From contig JAFYQK010000001.1 in assembly GCA_017547165.1 (NCBI GenBank), positions 221,422 to 285,421 on the forward strand: a stretch of 64,000 nt of DNA. Reading direction: 5' to 3'. Positions within the stretch are counted from its first letter, which is position 1, and every line of letters begins with the position of its first letter. The DNA comes from Bacteroidaceae bacterium (GTDB lineage: Bacteria; Bacteroidota; Bacteroidia; Bacteroidales; Bacteroidaceae). The notes below the pieces were generated by a model that saw nothing but the letters and a program-made list of their open reading frames with translations, was not told the DNA's origin and ran no database searches. Of the stretch, positions 1-9,800 are shown piece by piece. The position numbers were made by a program, and so were the translations under genes.

Positions 1-2751
1 TGAGGTGCATGCGTAAAATGCCTTGTCGCCTATACGTGTTATACCCTCAGGCAGAGTTATGTTTGAGAGAGAAGAGCATCCTTCAAAAGCTGCATCGCCT
101 ATGGCAACCACAGAGAACGTTACGCCACAGAAACTTACAGACGTTGGTATCTCAACTTCGTCAGGCATATAGTCATAAGCAAGACCATATACCTCTACGG
201 TAGAGTCTGAAAGAATGCGATAACGGATGCCGCTACGGATGAAGATATTTGTAGTGATCTCGTCAGAGTCCGGAGTGTCGGAAGACTGCATGTTGCTGTA
301 AATGAAGTTTGCACGTCTTGTAAGCCACTGCTTGCTAAGTTCTGCCTGATAGAAATAATCGGTGTTGTTCATTTCTCTGATTTCAGCATCATTGTTGTGC
401 TCGATGCTGTATTGGGCAAACTCTGTGTAGTCGTCGATGTACTCCATCAACTCTTGCAGACGGTCTTCCTCCATGAACTTGTTCCATTCCTTCAGATATG
501 CCTCGCGGGCTGCCTCGCTCTTGCGCAGGGCATTGTAGAATTGGTAACCAGCCTTGTTATTTTTTGCGGCTTCACTGTATAGGTCTTCCTCTGCACCTGC
601 AATGAAATATGTGTAATCGTCCTCGTAACCGAATGCCCAGTCAAAGTCCCATGCAGGTCCGAACTTCCACTTCTCGCCCTCGGCTGGGTTCTCGTTGAAC
701 AGGTAGCAGCTCTTGGGGTGGTGTGTCTCCACATTGCGCACAAGATCGTTTACCAGCCAGAACTTTGCCCATGTCTCCATATCCACATGTTGTGAAATGT
801 CGCCACCTTCCATCAAGGTGGTGGTCATATCATTTACTGAAGCCACGATGTCAGCATATGTAACAACACGTTCGTCATCTTCTTCAGAGAAATCAGGGTC
901 CTTGATATTGACAGGCAGACCATAGGCGTCGTCCATGAACTTGAATGTCTCGTCGAAATAGTCGTCTAACTCCAGCAGACAACCTGTTGCCTCGTCTATG
1001 GCCACGCTGTTGTCGGCAATGCCAATCTTTTCTGTAAAGCAATATGAACCACGGTAATGTCCGTTGATGTAGACATCCACAGGAATCATGTGGCACAGAG
1101 CCTCGGCATCCACCATTGCCGCAATCTTCTGTGCTATGGAGTTGGAAGTCATGGAACCGTCTTGCTTGTTGGCAATGAACACCCACTGGCGGTCTTCTGT
1201 CAGATTGAAGGGAGACTGTTTGTTCTTCTTGGGGAATTTGATGCGGAATGGGTTCTTGCTTCTATAACTCTGTGACCATGAACTGTTGCCACGTCCACGT
1301 ATTTCACAACCCTCCACCTTGTCTATATCGGGCCATATGCCGGCACCGTCCAACTGGAAGGTGCAACCTTCTATCCATTCCTCCTTGGTCCAAACCCAGT
1401 CGCCATCGCTATTATAGGTGTACATGCCAATCCACTGGCTGTCATCCCACCTTGTTGTATCCTCGCCGAAGGTGATATAGACGGTAGGAATTTTGTAGGT
1501 ACCAGTGGCATAGTCTGTAAGATACTTCACATCTATCTTGCAGGGGCGTCCCAGAGGTTTGAACTCTCCAACCTGGTCGTCGTTTACGGTATAGATGTAA
1601 TGATTATCCTGTGCAAGGGTAAATACCATAGGGGAAGTGAAACGGAAATGGCTTTTGCCGCTTACAATCTGTCCTTCTTCAGAATAAAGCCCCGAGGCCT
1701 TGCTTGTTACGAAACTTGGACGCAAGCGTTTGCCAATAACCGGCACCTCCGCTCTTACCACGACGGTGTCGTTCTCCTCCGTTATAGTGGCAATGACATC
1801 CTTATATACCTGGTCGTTGTCCTCGTGTGTGAATCCGAATGATGTTAACTCTGATTTTGTACCCTCGTATTGGTTTCCAACAGATACAACGTCGGAAATG
1901 TTGTATGACCATTCCTCTCCGCCCGTGAGACTCAGTGTTAATACGTTACCTGACTGATTCTCGCTGAGGATATACTTTTCGGGTATGGCATATACACGGT
2001 CACCGGTCAAGGTGATGTAACGGATGGCATCTGCAGGTTCTCCTGTTCCTTCGTCAGAGAGAGCCACAATCTTTCCAAAACCGCTCCAAGGCGCTCTTGC
2101 CTTATAACTGTCAATAGAAGCAGCCGGAACATGCAGGGTGGCATATTCTGGATATGAATCAAATGCATTGCTATATGTAGAAGGCACCCTTTCTGCATAG
2201 CAATATACATCAAGGAGGTCGGAGCAACCAGAGAAAGCAAAATACCCTATGCTCGTCACACTATTGCCTATAGTAACCGAGGTCAAACCAGAGCAACCAA
2301 AGAAAGCATTCCCCCCTATGCTCGTCACACTATTGCCGATAGTAACCGAGGTCAAACCATCGCAATTATAGAAAGCACCATTCCCTATGCTCTCCACGCT
2401 ATTGCCGATAGTAACCGAGGTCAAACCATCGCAACTGTCAAAAGCATAATCCCCAATGCTCGTCACACTTTTGCCGATAGTCACCGAGGTCATACCTGAG
2501 CATTCAAAGAAAGCCCACTCCCCTATGCTTGTCACACTATAAGTAGTGCCCTCATGCTCCACTGACTCTGGAATAACAACTTCACCAGAATACTCGCCAC
2601 TATTTGATACAACAGCAGCCTGCTTTGTCTCTGCATTAAGATCATAGTTTATCCCATTAATCTCAACCTCTACTGCCAGCATGGGCAGGGACAGGAGCAC
2701 TGCCAGGGACAGGAACAGCGCCCGCAAGGAATTGTGTAAAAAATGTTTCAT
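1..2751 (-). CDS. BspA-like leucine-rich repeat surface protein with CotH domain (C-terminus beyond the window)
   Basis: At least 917 residues read without a stop from ATG at 2751 to the window edge. Residues 1-25 form a signal peptide. Residues about 60-170 hold five 23-residue BspA-type (LRR_5) repeats, seen in the DNA as an exact 69-bp period (positions 2251, 2320, 2389, 2458, 2527). A CotH-like domain fills roughly 420-830, with GRGNSSW at 486-492, KNPFRIKF just after, and a WDFDWAFGY motif near 700. From about 875 a second BspA-type block begins (ITLPEGITRIGDKAF) and runs off the edge. CotH proteins are atypical kinases that phosphorylate proteins; Bacteroidales homologues are exported and their substrate is unknown. 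Probably a cell-surface adhesin or processing enzyme. Confidence 0.85.
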   Translation of the reverse strand, partial: MKHFLHNSLRALFLSLAVLLSLPMLAVEVEINGINYDLNAETKQAAVVSNSGEYSGEVVIPESVEHEGTTYSVTSIGEWAFFECSGMTSVTIGKSVTSIGDYAFDSCDGLTSVTIGNSVESIGNGAFYNCDGLTSVTIGNSVTSIGGNAFFGCSGLTSVTIGNSVTSIGYFAFSGCSDLLDVYCYAERVPSTYSNAFDSYPEYATLHVPAASIDSYKARAPWSGFGKIVALSDEGTGEPADAIRYITLTGDRVYAIPEKYILSENQSGNVLTLSLTGGEEWSYNISDVVSVGNQYEGTKSELTSFGFTHEDNDQVYKDVIATITEENDTVVVRAEVPVIGKRLRPSFVTSKASGLYSEEGQIVSGKSHFRFTSPMVFTLAQDNHYIYTVNDDQVGEFKPLGRPCKIDVKYLTDYATGTYKIPTVYITFGEDTTRWDDSQWIGMYTYNSDGDWVWTKEEWIEGCTFQLDGAGIWPDIDKVEGCEIRGRGNSSWSQSYRSKNPFRIKFPKKNKQSPFNLTEDRQWVFIANKQDGSMTSNSIAQKIAAMVDAEALCHMIPVDVYINGHYRGSYCFTEKIGIADNSVAIDEATGCLLELDDYFDETFKFMDDAYGLPVNIKDPDFSEEDDERVVTYADIVASVNDMTTTLMEGGDISQHVDMETWAKFWLVNDLVRNVETHHPKSCYLFNENPAEGEKWKFGPAWDFDWAFGYEDDYTYFIAGAEEDLYSEAAKNNKAGYQFYNALRKSEAAREAYLKEWNKFMEEDRLQELMEYIDDYTEFAQYSIEHNNDAEIREMNNTDYFYQAELSKQWLTRRANFIYSNMQSSDTPDSDEITTNIFIRSGIRYRILSDSTVEVYGLAYDYMPDEVEIPTSVSFCGVTFSVVAIGDAAFEGCSSLSNITLPEGITRIGDKAFYACTS

Positions 2752-2826
2752 ATTTAATATTGTTTTTTCTCGCTCAAATCCCCAAGATATAGACGTTATA
2801 TAACGTAAAACTACAGGAACTGGGTA

Positions 2827-2858
2827 CAAAGTTACAATAAAAAAAAACGAAAGACAAT
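2827..2858 (-). promoter_or_regulatory. Promoter of the BspA/CotH gene
   Basis: On the minus strand TAACTTTG (2834-2827) matches the Bacteroidota -7 consensus TAnnTTTG, and ATTG (2858-2855), one mismatch from TTTG, lies 20 nt upstream. The leader before the ATG at 2751 would be about 70 nt. Confidence 0.55.
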
Positions 2859-2901
2859 GAATTAGAGTAAGATATATGCATGAGGTGGTGTTATAATTGC
2901 A

Positions 2902-3042
2902 TTAAGGATTGGAAGAGTTGTCTTCACCTTCCTTTAGTGCAGCAAAGGGGGCAAATTGTGCTGCCCGCATTTCCATTTTCATGCGCTTTCTGCCATGTGG
3001 CTCCCAATGGGGTAGGTTTATGATATCGTCGTATTGATTCAT
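2902..3042 (-). CDS. YolD-like microprotein next to the Y-family polymerase
   Basis: A 46-residue ORF starting 21 bp after the polymerase stop, same strand. It reads MNQYDDIINLPHW at the start and carries MRAAQFAPFAAL in the middle. This is the conserved core of the small YolD-like proteins that sit beside UmuC/DinB-type polymerases in Firmicutes. Family role is not settled; the constant pairing suggests an accessory or regulator of translesion synthesis. The protein stops soon after the core motif, shorter than typical YolD-like proteins (about 100 residues), so it may be a minimal or truncated version. Confidence 0.75.
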   Translation of the reverse strand: MNQYDDIINLPHWEPHGRKRMKMEMRAAQFAPFAALKEGEDNSSNP

Positions 3043-3063
3043 ATTCTGTTTTGTGTGGTGATT

Positions 3064-4476
3064 TTATTTCTTATGCCCTCCAAGTTGTCCATTGCGTTCT
3101 CGGCCAGTGGCGGCTTTGTCAAAATTTATTCCCTTCAATAGCATGTTCTTGCCATATTTCTTCCGTATCTCCAATGATGCCTGCATGAGGCGTTGTTCTT
3201 TTTCGTCTTGCTCGGATGGCAGCGTTTCATGTGACAGTGTTTCGGGCAGGTCGTTGAATAGGTCCAACTGCAAGGCCTGTCCATGGATATTGCTACAGGA
3301 GTTGCCTTCTTCAGAAAGATGTGCTGCCGTGATATTGATTCTGCGTACCAGCAGATTGTTATCTATAATCTCGTGATATAGCTGCAGGGTGGCATTGACG
3401 ATTTCTTGTACAGAACAGGTCGGATGGCGGAGGTTTTTGCTGCCATGCGCATGTTCGGGTACTTCTCTGCCGTAGAAATCGGTAGTCACCTTGCCCATAT
3501 ATTGTATTTGTGTCTCAGGATTGTTGAGTGATTCCAGATCGTATCCTATGGTTAATACAATTTGTTTGGTAAGAAGTTTTTTCGAAAGCAGGTCGAGTGA
3601 CAATGCCTCTGCCATTTCCTGTACCACGATGGCGGCATTGTCAGTGGAGTAGGGGTAATTCAGTACTTGTCCGCTGGATATTGACGAGGATTTGGGATGG
3701 TATTTCTTAATGTCCCTAATTGTGCAGGGCTCCCATCCCCAGGCATGGTCTATAAGCAATTCGGCATTGACGCCAAATAGTTTAAACAAAAGATTCTCGC
3801 TGCTGAGCGAGAATCTTGCCAATTGTCCCATGGTGTGTACACCGAATTTTGCCAACTTCTCTGCCGTACGTCGTCCCACCCTCCAAAAATCTGTCAAAGG
3901 ATGATGATTCCAAAGTTGTTCCCTGTAACTTTTCTCTGTAAGTTCGGCTATGCGCACCCCATTGGCATCGGCAGGAATGTGCTTTGCCACTATGTCCATT
4001 GCTACTTTGGCAAGATATAGATTTTCGCCAATGCCGGCCGTAGCAGTAATACCTGTGGTTTGTTGCACATCGCGTATTATACGCATGGTGATGTCGTGTG
4101 CAGATTCTTTGTATAGCCAGAGATAGTCGGTGAGGTCAATAAAAACCTCATCTACCGAGTATCGGTGTATGTCTTCAGGTGCGGCATATTTTTTGTACAC
4201 CTCCATCACTCTGTTACTATATTCAAGATACAGTCCCATGCGTGGAGGTGTTACAATATAGTCAATATTTTTCGCTCTTTGGCGTACCTCCCATAAGCGT
4301 GCTCTGCCAGAAATGCCATAAGCCTTAAGTGCTGGTGTAACGGCAAGGCATATGGTCTTATCAGTGCGACTCTCGTCCGCCACCACCAGTCTGGCGGTTA
4401 GCGGGTCGAGACCGCGTTCTACGCACTCAACGGAGGCGTAGAAGGATTTAAGATCAATGGCAATATACGTGCGCAC
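3064..4476 (-). CDS. Y-family DNA polymerase (UmuC/DinB-like)
   Basis: 470 residues. Translesion DNA polymerase that copies past damaged bases in the cytoplasm. The N-terminal catalytic part has the metal-binding Asp8 (IAIDLKSFYASVE) and the YSVDEVFID motif with Asp109-Glu110. A little-finger region and a less conserved tail follow, and the length fits the UmuC-like subgroup. The stretches ADESRTDKTICLAVTPALK and PEDIHRYSVDEVFIDLTDYL resemble Firmicutes UmuC-like polymerases more than classical DinB, and the YolD-like ORF behind it strengthens that link, so the pair may have been acquired together. A 14-bp perfect palindrome lies 30 bp upstream of the start and could be an operator. Confidence 0.9.
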   Translation of the reverse strand: MRTYIAIDLKSFYASVECVERGLDPLTARLVVADESRTDKTICLAVTPALKAYGISGRARLWEVRQRAKNIDYIVTPPRMGLYLEYSNRVMEVYKKYAAPEDIHRYSVDEVFIDLTDYLWLYKESAHDITMRIIRDVQQTTGITATAGIGENLYLAKVAMDIVAKHIPADANGVRIAELTEKSYREQLWNHHPLTDFWRVGRRTAEKLAKFGVHTMGQLARFSLSSENLLFKLFGVNAELLIDHAWGWEPCTIRDIKKYHPKSSSISSGQVLNYPYSTDNAAIVVQEMAEALSLDLLSKKLLTKQIVLTIGYDLESLNNPETQIQYMGKVTTDFYGREVPEHAHGSKNLRHPTCSVQEIVNATLQLYHEIIDNNLLVRRINITAAHLSEEGNSCSNIHGQALQLDLFNDLPETLSHETLPSEQDEKEQRLMQASLEIRKKYGKNMLLKGINFDKAATGRERNGQLGGHKK

Positions 4477-4505
4477 TTGATTTGGGGTAGATTTGGATTA
4501 GTGAC

Positions 4506-4519
4506 GTTTAACGTTAAAC
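4506..4519. promoter_or_regulatory. Perfect 14-bp palindrome GTTTAACGTTAAAC upstream of the polymerase
   Basis: The sequence equals its own reverse complement and lies 30 bp before the polymerase start, in the only intergenic space available for its promoter. Binding by a dimeric regulator such as a damage-response repressor is inference. Confidence 0.4.
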
Positions 4520-4617
4520 AGTTTCCCGTTTCCTCTTTATTAGTTATTCGCCTTCGGTTTCATCAAGCTCAAGCAGTCGCCTGCACTCATCATGCTCAGG
4601 CAAGTCCGTTCTTCATC

Positions 4618-6771
4618 CTATTTGCCAGCCTTGGCTTCAGCAGAAACCTTCTGACCTGGCTGTACTCCGAGGAAACCACGGTTCTTTAGCAATCCGTCAA
4701 TCTTGGGGTCGCGTCCGCGGAAACGACGGTACATCTCGTCACCGGGCAATATGCCGCCTGGTGTCAGCACCTCCTTACGGAATTTGTCAGCAACTTCCTG
4801 ATTGAAGATATCTCCAGTCTCCTTAAATGCCTCAAAAGCATCGGCATCGAGCACCTCGGCCCAGATGTAGCTGTAGTAACCGGCACTGTAGCCGCCACCC
4901 ATGGTGTGAGAGAAGTTTGTTACGCTGTAGCGAGGCAAGATTTGACTGGGCATGCCACGCTTTTTCATCTTCTCTGTCTGGAATTTCATAACATCCAATT
5001 TCTTGGGCATCTCGGTGAGCACATGAAGGTCGAGGTCGACATACGATGCTGCCAAATATTCCACTGTAGCAAAACCTTGTCCGTATTTGCTACTGGCATC
5101 AATCTTCTCGACCAATTCCTGTGGAATCACCTCACCAGTCTTGTAGTGACGTGCATATTGGCGCAATACCTCGGGTTCGAAAGCCCAGTGTTCGTTTATC
5201 TGTGAAGGAAGTTCTACAAAGTCGCGTTCCACACCGCCTGTTCCCTGATATTGTACATCGCGGAAGAAAGAATGAAGGGCATGGCCAAACTCATGGAACA
5301 TGGTAAGAACATTGTCAACAGTCTGCAATGCAGGACCGCCTTCCTCGGCAGGAAGGGTCATATTGCACACATTGGTAACAATGGGTTGCACGCGCATTGT
5401 GCCGTCGTACGATTGTGCGCGGAATCTGCCACACCATGCTCCAGCGCCCTTGCCATCACGGGGGAACATATCGCTATAGAAGATGGCTATCAGGTTGCCA
5501 CGCTCGTCGATTACATCCCAACTCTGCTGTTGCTTGTGATACTGTGGATAATCCTCGGTACGCTCACGGAATGTTACTCCATATAATTTGTTTGCTGTCC
5601 AGAAGATACCCTGCATGACGTTGTTAATCTCCAGATACTCACTTACTTCTGCCTCGCTGATATTGAACTTCTCCTGCTTTGCCTTGTCCAGATAGTACAT
5701 GTAATCCCAGGGCTTGGGCTCACCCTTAATGCCATCCTTGCGCATCATTTCACGGATGTCGTCCAACTCACGCTCAGCAGCCTCTACAGCAGGAGTCCAT
5801 ATTTGGTCAAGCAGGTTATACACATTTTCGGGTTTCTTTGCCATGCGGGTCTCCAACTGCATATCGGCAAAGTTGTTGTAGCCCATCAGTTTAGCCATTT
5901 CAAGACGAAGTTCCACAATCTGTGCTGAGATAGCCTTGTTGTCATACTTGTCGTTGTGGTTGCAACGGTTGTTGTACATTTCATATACCTGACGACGCAG
6001 TTCGCGGTTTTTGGCATACTGAAGAACGGGGTTGCAGCTTGGTCTCTGCATATTGAAACGATACTGACCCTTGGCTCCGGTGCGTGCTGCCAATGCTGCT
6101 GCCTTTTGGATGTCACCTTCCGACAATCCCTCAAGTTCCTTTACATCCGATACGGTAACGTATGTGTTGTTGGTGTCATGCAGAAGGTTCTGCGTGAATT
6201 GCAACTGCAACTTTGACAATTGCAGGTTTATTTCCGACATACGCTGTTTCTGTTCCTTGCCTAAAAGAGCACCGCCTCTTACAAATCCTTTGTATGTTTT
6301 TTCAAGCAAACGCTTCTGCTCGGTATTTAGGTTCAACGAAGCCTGTTGGTCGTAAACCTTCTTCACACGGGCAAACAAAGCCTCGTTCATGTTCATATAG
6401 TCGCTATGTGCCGAGAGTAGGGGAGAGAGTTCGCTCTCAAGTTGTTGATACTCTGGTGTAGAGCAAGAGCGGCTCAGTCCGTAGAACACACCTGCAGTAC
6501 GACTAAGAAGTTGCCCTGACTCATCCAGTGCAACAATAGTATTCTCAAATGTAGGAACTTCGCTATTGTTTATTATGGCATCTATTTCTTTCTTTTGCTC
6601 CTCCATGCCACGCAGGAAAGCCTCACGATAGTTTTCTGTTGTAATCTTATCAAACGGAGCAATTTCGTATGGTGTATTGAAACGACGCTCCAAAAGCGGA
6701 TTCTGTGTCTGTGCTACTGCACCCAATCCCATTGTCATTGCCATTGCTGCAACGATAAATCTTTTCTTCAT
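4618..6771 (-). CDS. dcp: M3 family peptidyl-dipeptidase (Dcp)
   Basis: 717 residues, the usual size for Dcp. A zinc metallopeptidase that removes C-terminal dipeptides from oligopeptides. Residues 1-20 form a signal peptide ending AVA-Q, so it acts in the periplasm. The catalytic motif FHEFGHALH puts HEFGH at 493-497; the third zinc ligand is probably Glu520 in DFVELPSQINEHW. The central helical region and the C-terminal YSAGYYSYIWAEV block are typical of M3 enzymes. It stands alone between the polymerase and the glucanotransferase; no convincing promoter motif was seen upstream. Confidence 0.93.
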   Translation of the reverse strand: MKKRFIVAAMAMTMGLGAVAQTQNPLLERRFNTPYEIAPFDKITTENYREAFLRGMEEQKKEIDAIINNSEVPTFENTIVALDESGQLLSRTAGVFYGLSRSCSTPEYQQLESELSPLLSAHSDYMNMNEALFARVKKVYDQQASLNLNTEQKRLLEKTYKGFVRGGALLGKEQKQRMSEINLQLSKLQLQFTQNLLHDTNNTYVTVSDVKELEGLSEGDIQKAAALAARTGAKGQYRFNMQRPSCNPVLQYAKNRELRRQVYEMYNNRCNHNDKYDNKAISAQIVELRLEMAKLMGYNNFADMQLETRMAKKPENVYNLLDQIWTPAVEAAERELDDIREMMRKDGIKGEPKPWDYMYYLDKAKQEKFNISEAEVSEYLEINNVMQGIFWTANKLYGVTFRERTEDYPQYHKQQQSWDVIDERGNLIAIFYSDMFPRDGKGAGAWCGRFRAQSYDGTMRVQPIVTNVCNMTLPAEEGGPALQTVDNVLTMFHEFGHALHSFFRDVQYQGTGGVERDFVELPSQINEHWAFEPEVLRQYARHYKTGEVIPQELVEKIDASSKYGQGFATVEYLAASYVDLDLHVLTEMPKKLDVMKFQTEKMKKRGMPSQILPRYSVTNFSHTMGGGYSAGYYSYIWAEVLDADAFEAFKETGDIFNQEVADKFRKEVLTPGGILPGDEMYRRFRGRDPKIDGLLKNRGFLGVQPGQKVSAEAKAGK

Positions 6772-6903
6772 AATTTCTTTTCCTATTCTTTGTTTTCTGT
6801 AATTATTTTTTACCTGAGTTAAGGCGACTGATGGTCTCTGAAGTTTTTAATAGCATAAGACTCCTTGAAGTCCCTGTAGTCCCTTTTAAAAACACTATTG
6901 TCT

Positions 6904-9651
6904 TTATCCTCTTCCTCCCCTCTCTATCATCACCTTAATCTTGTTGTTCAGTTCGTCAGCCTCCATCAACTGCTCTATGTTTAGATGCATACGATATCTC
7001 CAGTAATGGTTGGCATTGGAAGGAATGTTAATGCGCTCCTGCTCGATATTCTCTGCCCTCAGGTTCTCGTCTATCGACAACCAGTCCTGCAACGAAATCA
7101 GGCACAACATCGATGGCGAGAACAGATGTCTTGCAACCACCTCCTCGCAAAGCCATCCCGGCATTGTCTCCGGAGCCTTGCCATCTTTCTGCAATGCCTC
7201 GTTATAGAAATGCTGGCGTCGTTCCTCGTCCTCTTGCCACCATAGTCGCAGGGTGGGCATGTCGTGAGTGAATATCGTCACCACCGACATGTATGGGTTG
7301 TTCTCCAGTCTTCCGAATCTCACACCATACTCCTTTGGCATAGCCTGAATCTCAAGCGAGAGTATTCGGAGCTGATTCATCACCGGACCAACACATGCTG
7401 GCACCATACCCAAATCTTCGGCACAGCACAACATCTGTGTTGACTCCACTAGTGCCGGCAACTTCTTCATAGCCTCTGCCGCCCAGAAATCGTTGTGGCG
7501 ATAGTAGTAGAAATGTTCGTATATCTTGTTGAACGCCTCCTGCTCTGCCGACGAGAGCGATTCGTATATGTATGTCTTATGAGCCGAGATGCGAGGCACA
7601 AATCCTTCGCTAAGCGGAATGAACAAGATGTTTTGTACCAAAGTGCATAGGGCTTTCCTTATCTGTAGTAAACGGGGATTGTCGTCGATGTTTCCAAACT
7701 GCTCATGTATTTGGTTTTCTGTCTGATACTCCTTGCGCAGCACATACCAGTCGGGACCTACTGCCTCCAGGTATTTTGAACGAATCTCGTCTATATCTGC
7801 CTGATTCTCCAGTAGAGAACGCAGGAAGTTGTCGGTGATATATGGTGTTGTGAAGAACTTCTCTCTCCACTTCAGTCCCATATTCTCTATCTCCTCCACC
7901 GACATAGGCAGGCAAGGCTCGAAATGTCCCAGCAGTCCGCTTCTTGCCGATGTTGGTATCTCCCATATGCGGAAGAAGCCCAAAACATGGTCGATGCGAT
8001 AGGCATCAAAGTATTCCGCCATCTTACGGAATCTCTTTATCCACCACATGTTGCCATCCTTCTGCATCCGTTTCCAATTGTATGTTGGGAAGCCCCAGTT
8101 CTGGCCGTCGGCACTGAAGTCGTCGGGTGGCGCACCGGCCGAACCCTCCATGTTGAAGTATTCTGGTTCCATCCATGCCTCAACACTTGTGCGTGAAATG
8201 CCAATGGGGATATCGCCTTTGAGCAACACGCCATTGTCGCGAGCATAGTTTGTCACCGATGACAGTTGCACCGAAAGCAAATATTGTACGAAGGCATAGA
8301 AGTTCACCTCCACGGCATTAGCCGAGGCATAGGCACGAACCTCTTTCTCGTCATATGCCGAAAGTTCTTTCCAGACTGGGAAGTAACTGGTGTTGTCCTT
8401 GTCTCTGCGATGGCAGAACACGCTATAAGCCACCAACCACTCGTCGTTTCTCTTCATAAAGGTCTTGAAGGCTGCCGATGCCAGCACTTTCTCGCCCTCC
8501 TGTGCATACAGGCGGTGCAGATAGTCCATCTTCAGGTTTAGTGCTCCCTCGTAGTCCATCTGTGGCAGAGAGTTCAGTTCCTCCCTTCTGTGTTCGTAAC
8601 CAAGCATAAAGTCATCATCTTCAATCCTTGACAACTGACTAAGGTCAAGGTAGATGGGATGCAGTGCATATATGCTTATGGCGTTGTACGGATAGCAATC
8701 TCTCCAGGTCGATGTTTGCGTTGTGTCGTATATGGGCAGGAGCTGTATCACCCTCATGCCAGTTCTGTTGGCCCAGTCCACCAGTCGCTTCAGGTCGCCA
8801 AAGTCGCCCACGCCCTGACTTTTTCCGCTTCTGAGCGAGAAGACTGGTATCACAACACCTGCCGTCTTCCAATGCTCGTCAATCATACGCAATCGTCTAT
8901 CCCATATTACCTGCACCTGGTTGGCTCCCATCAGCATATTCTCCTTTTGCGTCTGCAATGCCGTTGGCATGCCAAAAGCGATGCCCTCAGGCATCTGGTT
9001 TTCTATCTTGGGCGAAACTCTGTTCTCTCCCTCTTCCCAGGCTATCAGTTCTCCTGTCTTCTCCTCAACCACAACATACTTGTATTCAAAGGGGAACTGC
9101 AATCCTGTGGCACTCAGAGTCAGGCACCACTCATGTGTGCCGCCCCGGCTCATTCTCATTGCACGCTCCGGCATCCATTCGCCCAACTGGGGCAGTGATC
9201 CTAACAATGCCAGTTCCTGCCCCTTTTTCAGTTGAGGCGCCTGCACTCTGAACAGCAATGTGCGGTCGTAATAATTTATCTCCGGCTCCTGTGCTATGCT
9301 GTGCGCAACGCAGTGGCTGTAGGCCGACGAGTACAGGTGGCTCAGTGGGGGGATATCCTTCCAATAGTCTTGCAGCAAGAATGTCTTTCCATTCGAATAA
9401 GGGAACAGGCGTGGCACTCCGTTCCATTCTCGGCGCACTATCTCGTCGCCGGCAGCGATGAAATAGCTGTAGCAAAACGATTTTGCATCTTTCTCATGCA
9501 GCACTATCTCGCCACTCCAGTTTATGCCATCCTCGGTGTTCAATACGTTGGTGTATGTCAGGTCCGAACCGCTCTTGCGCCTTACCGCTATCTCAACACG
9601 TACATCCTGTCCCCAACTTGTTTGATATTCTAATTTGAACTGAAGTTTCAT
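6904..9651 (-). CDS. malQ: 4-alpha-glucanotransferase with N-terminal CBM20 domains (GH77)
   Basis: 915 residues. Moves alpha-1,4-glucan segments between maltodextrins (amylomaltase). The first 240 residues hold two starch-binding CBM20-like modules (for example LALLGSLPQLGEWMPERAM at about 145-163), as in plant DPE2 and many Bacteroidota enzymes. The GH77 barrel follows, with the nucleophile Asp in YRIDHVLGFFRIWE, the acid/base Glu in CAEDLGMVP and the third Asp in FTHDMPTLR. An insertion within the barrel, also DPE2-like, explains the length. No signal peptide, so cytoplasmic glycogen or maltodextrin metabolism is likely. A minus-strand TAAATTTG promoter element lies at 9686-9693. Confidence 0.93.
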   Translation of the reverse strand: MKLQFKLEYQTSWGQDVRVEIAVRRKSGSDLTYTNVLNTEDGINWSGEIVLHEKDAKSFCYSYFIAAGDEIVRREWNGVPRLFPYSNGKTFLLQDYWKDIPPLSHLYSSAYSHCVAHSIAQEPEINYYDRTLLFRVQAPQLKKGQELALLGSLPQLGEWMPERAMRMSRGGTHEWCLTLSATGLQFPFEYKYVVVEEKTGELIAWEEGENRVSPKIENQMPEGIAFGMPTALQTQKENMLMGANQVQVIWDRRLRMIDEHWKTAGVVIPVFSLRSGKSQGVGDFGDLKRLVDWANRTGMRVIQLLPIYDTTQTSTWRDCYPYNAISIYALHPIYLDLSQLSRIEDDDFMLGYEHRREELNSLPQMDYEGALNLKMDYLHRLYAQEGEKVLASAAFKTFMKRNDEWLVAYSVFCHRRDKDNTSYFPVWKELSAYDEKEVRAYASANAVEVNFYAFVQYLLSVQLSSVTNYARDNGVLLKGDIPIGISRTSVEAWMEPEYFNMEGSAGAPPDDFSADGQNWGFPTYNWKRMQKDGNMWWIKRFRKMAEYFDAYRIDHVLGFFRIWEIPTSARSGLLGHFEPCLPMSVEEIENMGLKWREKFFTTPYITDNFLRSLLENQADIDEIRSKYLEAVGPDWYVLRKEYQTENQIHEQFGNIDDNPRLLQIRKALCTLVQNILFIPLSEGFVPRISAHKTYIYESLSSAEQEAFNKIYEHFYYYRHNDFWAAEAMKKLPALVESTQMLCCAEDLGMVPACVGPVMNQLRILSLEIQAMPKEYGVRFGRLENNPYMSVVTIFTHDMPTLRLWWQEDEERRQHFYNEALQKDGKAPETMPGWLCEEVVARHLFSPSMLCLISLQDWLSIDENLRAENIEQERINIPSNANHYWRYRMHLNIEQLMEADELNNKIKVMIERGGRG

Positions 9652-9685
9652 AACTTTACTTGGTTTCGTATTGTTTATCCTGTAG

Positions 9686-9693
9686 CAAATTTA
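9686..9693 (-). promoter_or_regulatory. -7 element of the malQ promoter
   Basis: TAAATTTG on the minus strand, 35 bp upstream of the ATG. An imperfect -33 (ATTG) lies about 20 nt further up. Confidence 0.45.
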
Positions 9694-9800
9694 TATAAAA
9701 AAGTTTGATGTCGCAATATCGCTGTCTTATTATACCTATTTATATAAAGTAAGAGAGAGTGATTTTACATTTTTTATTCTTTTATGTAAAAAAATAAATG

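Noticed and set aside
2230-2540. 69-bp tandem repeat as a CRISPR or other array
   Set aside because: The period is 23 codons, the repeats stay in frame and encode BspA-type leucine-rich repeats.
4906-6461. Several plus-strand frames of 60-111 codons opposite dcp
   Set aside because: They are mirror frames of a gene with a complete catalytic motif and signal peptide.
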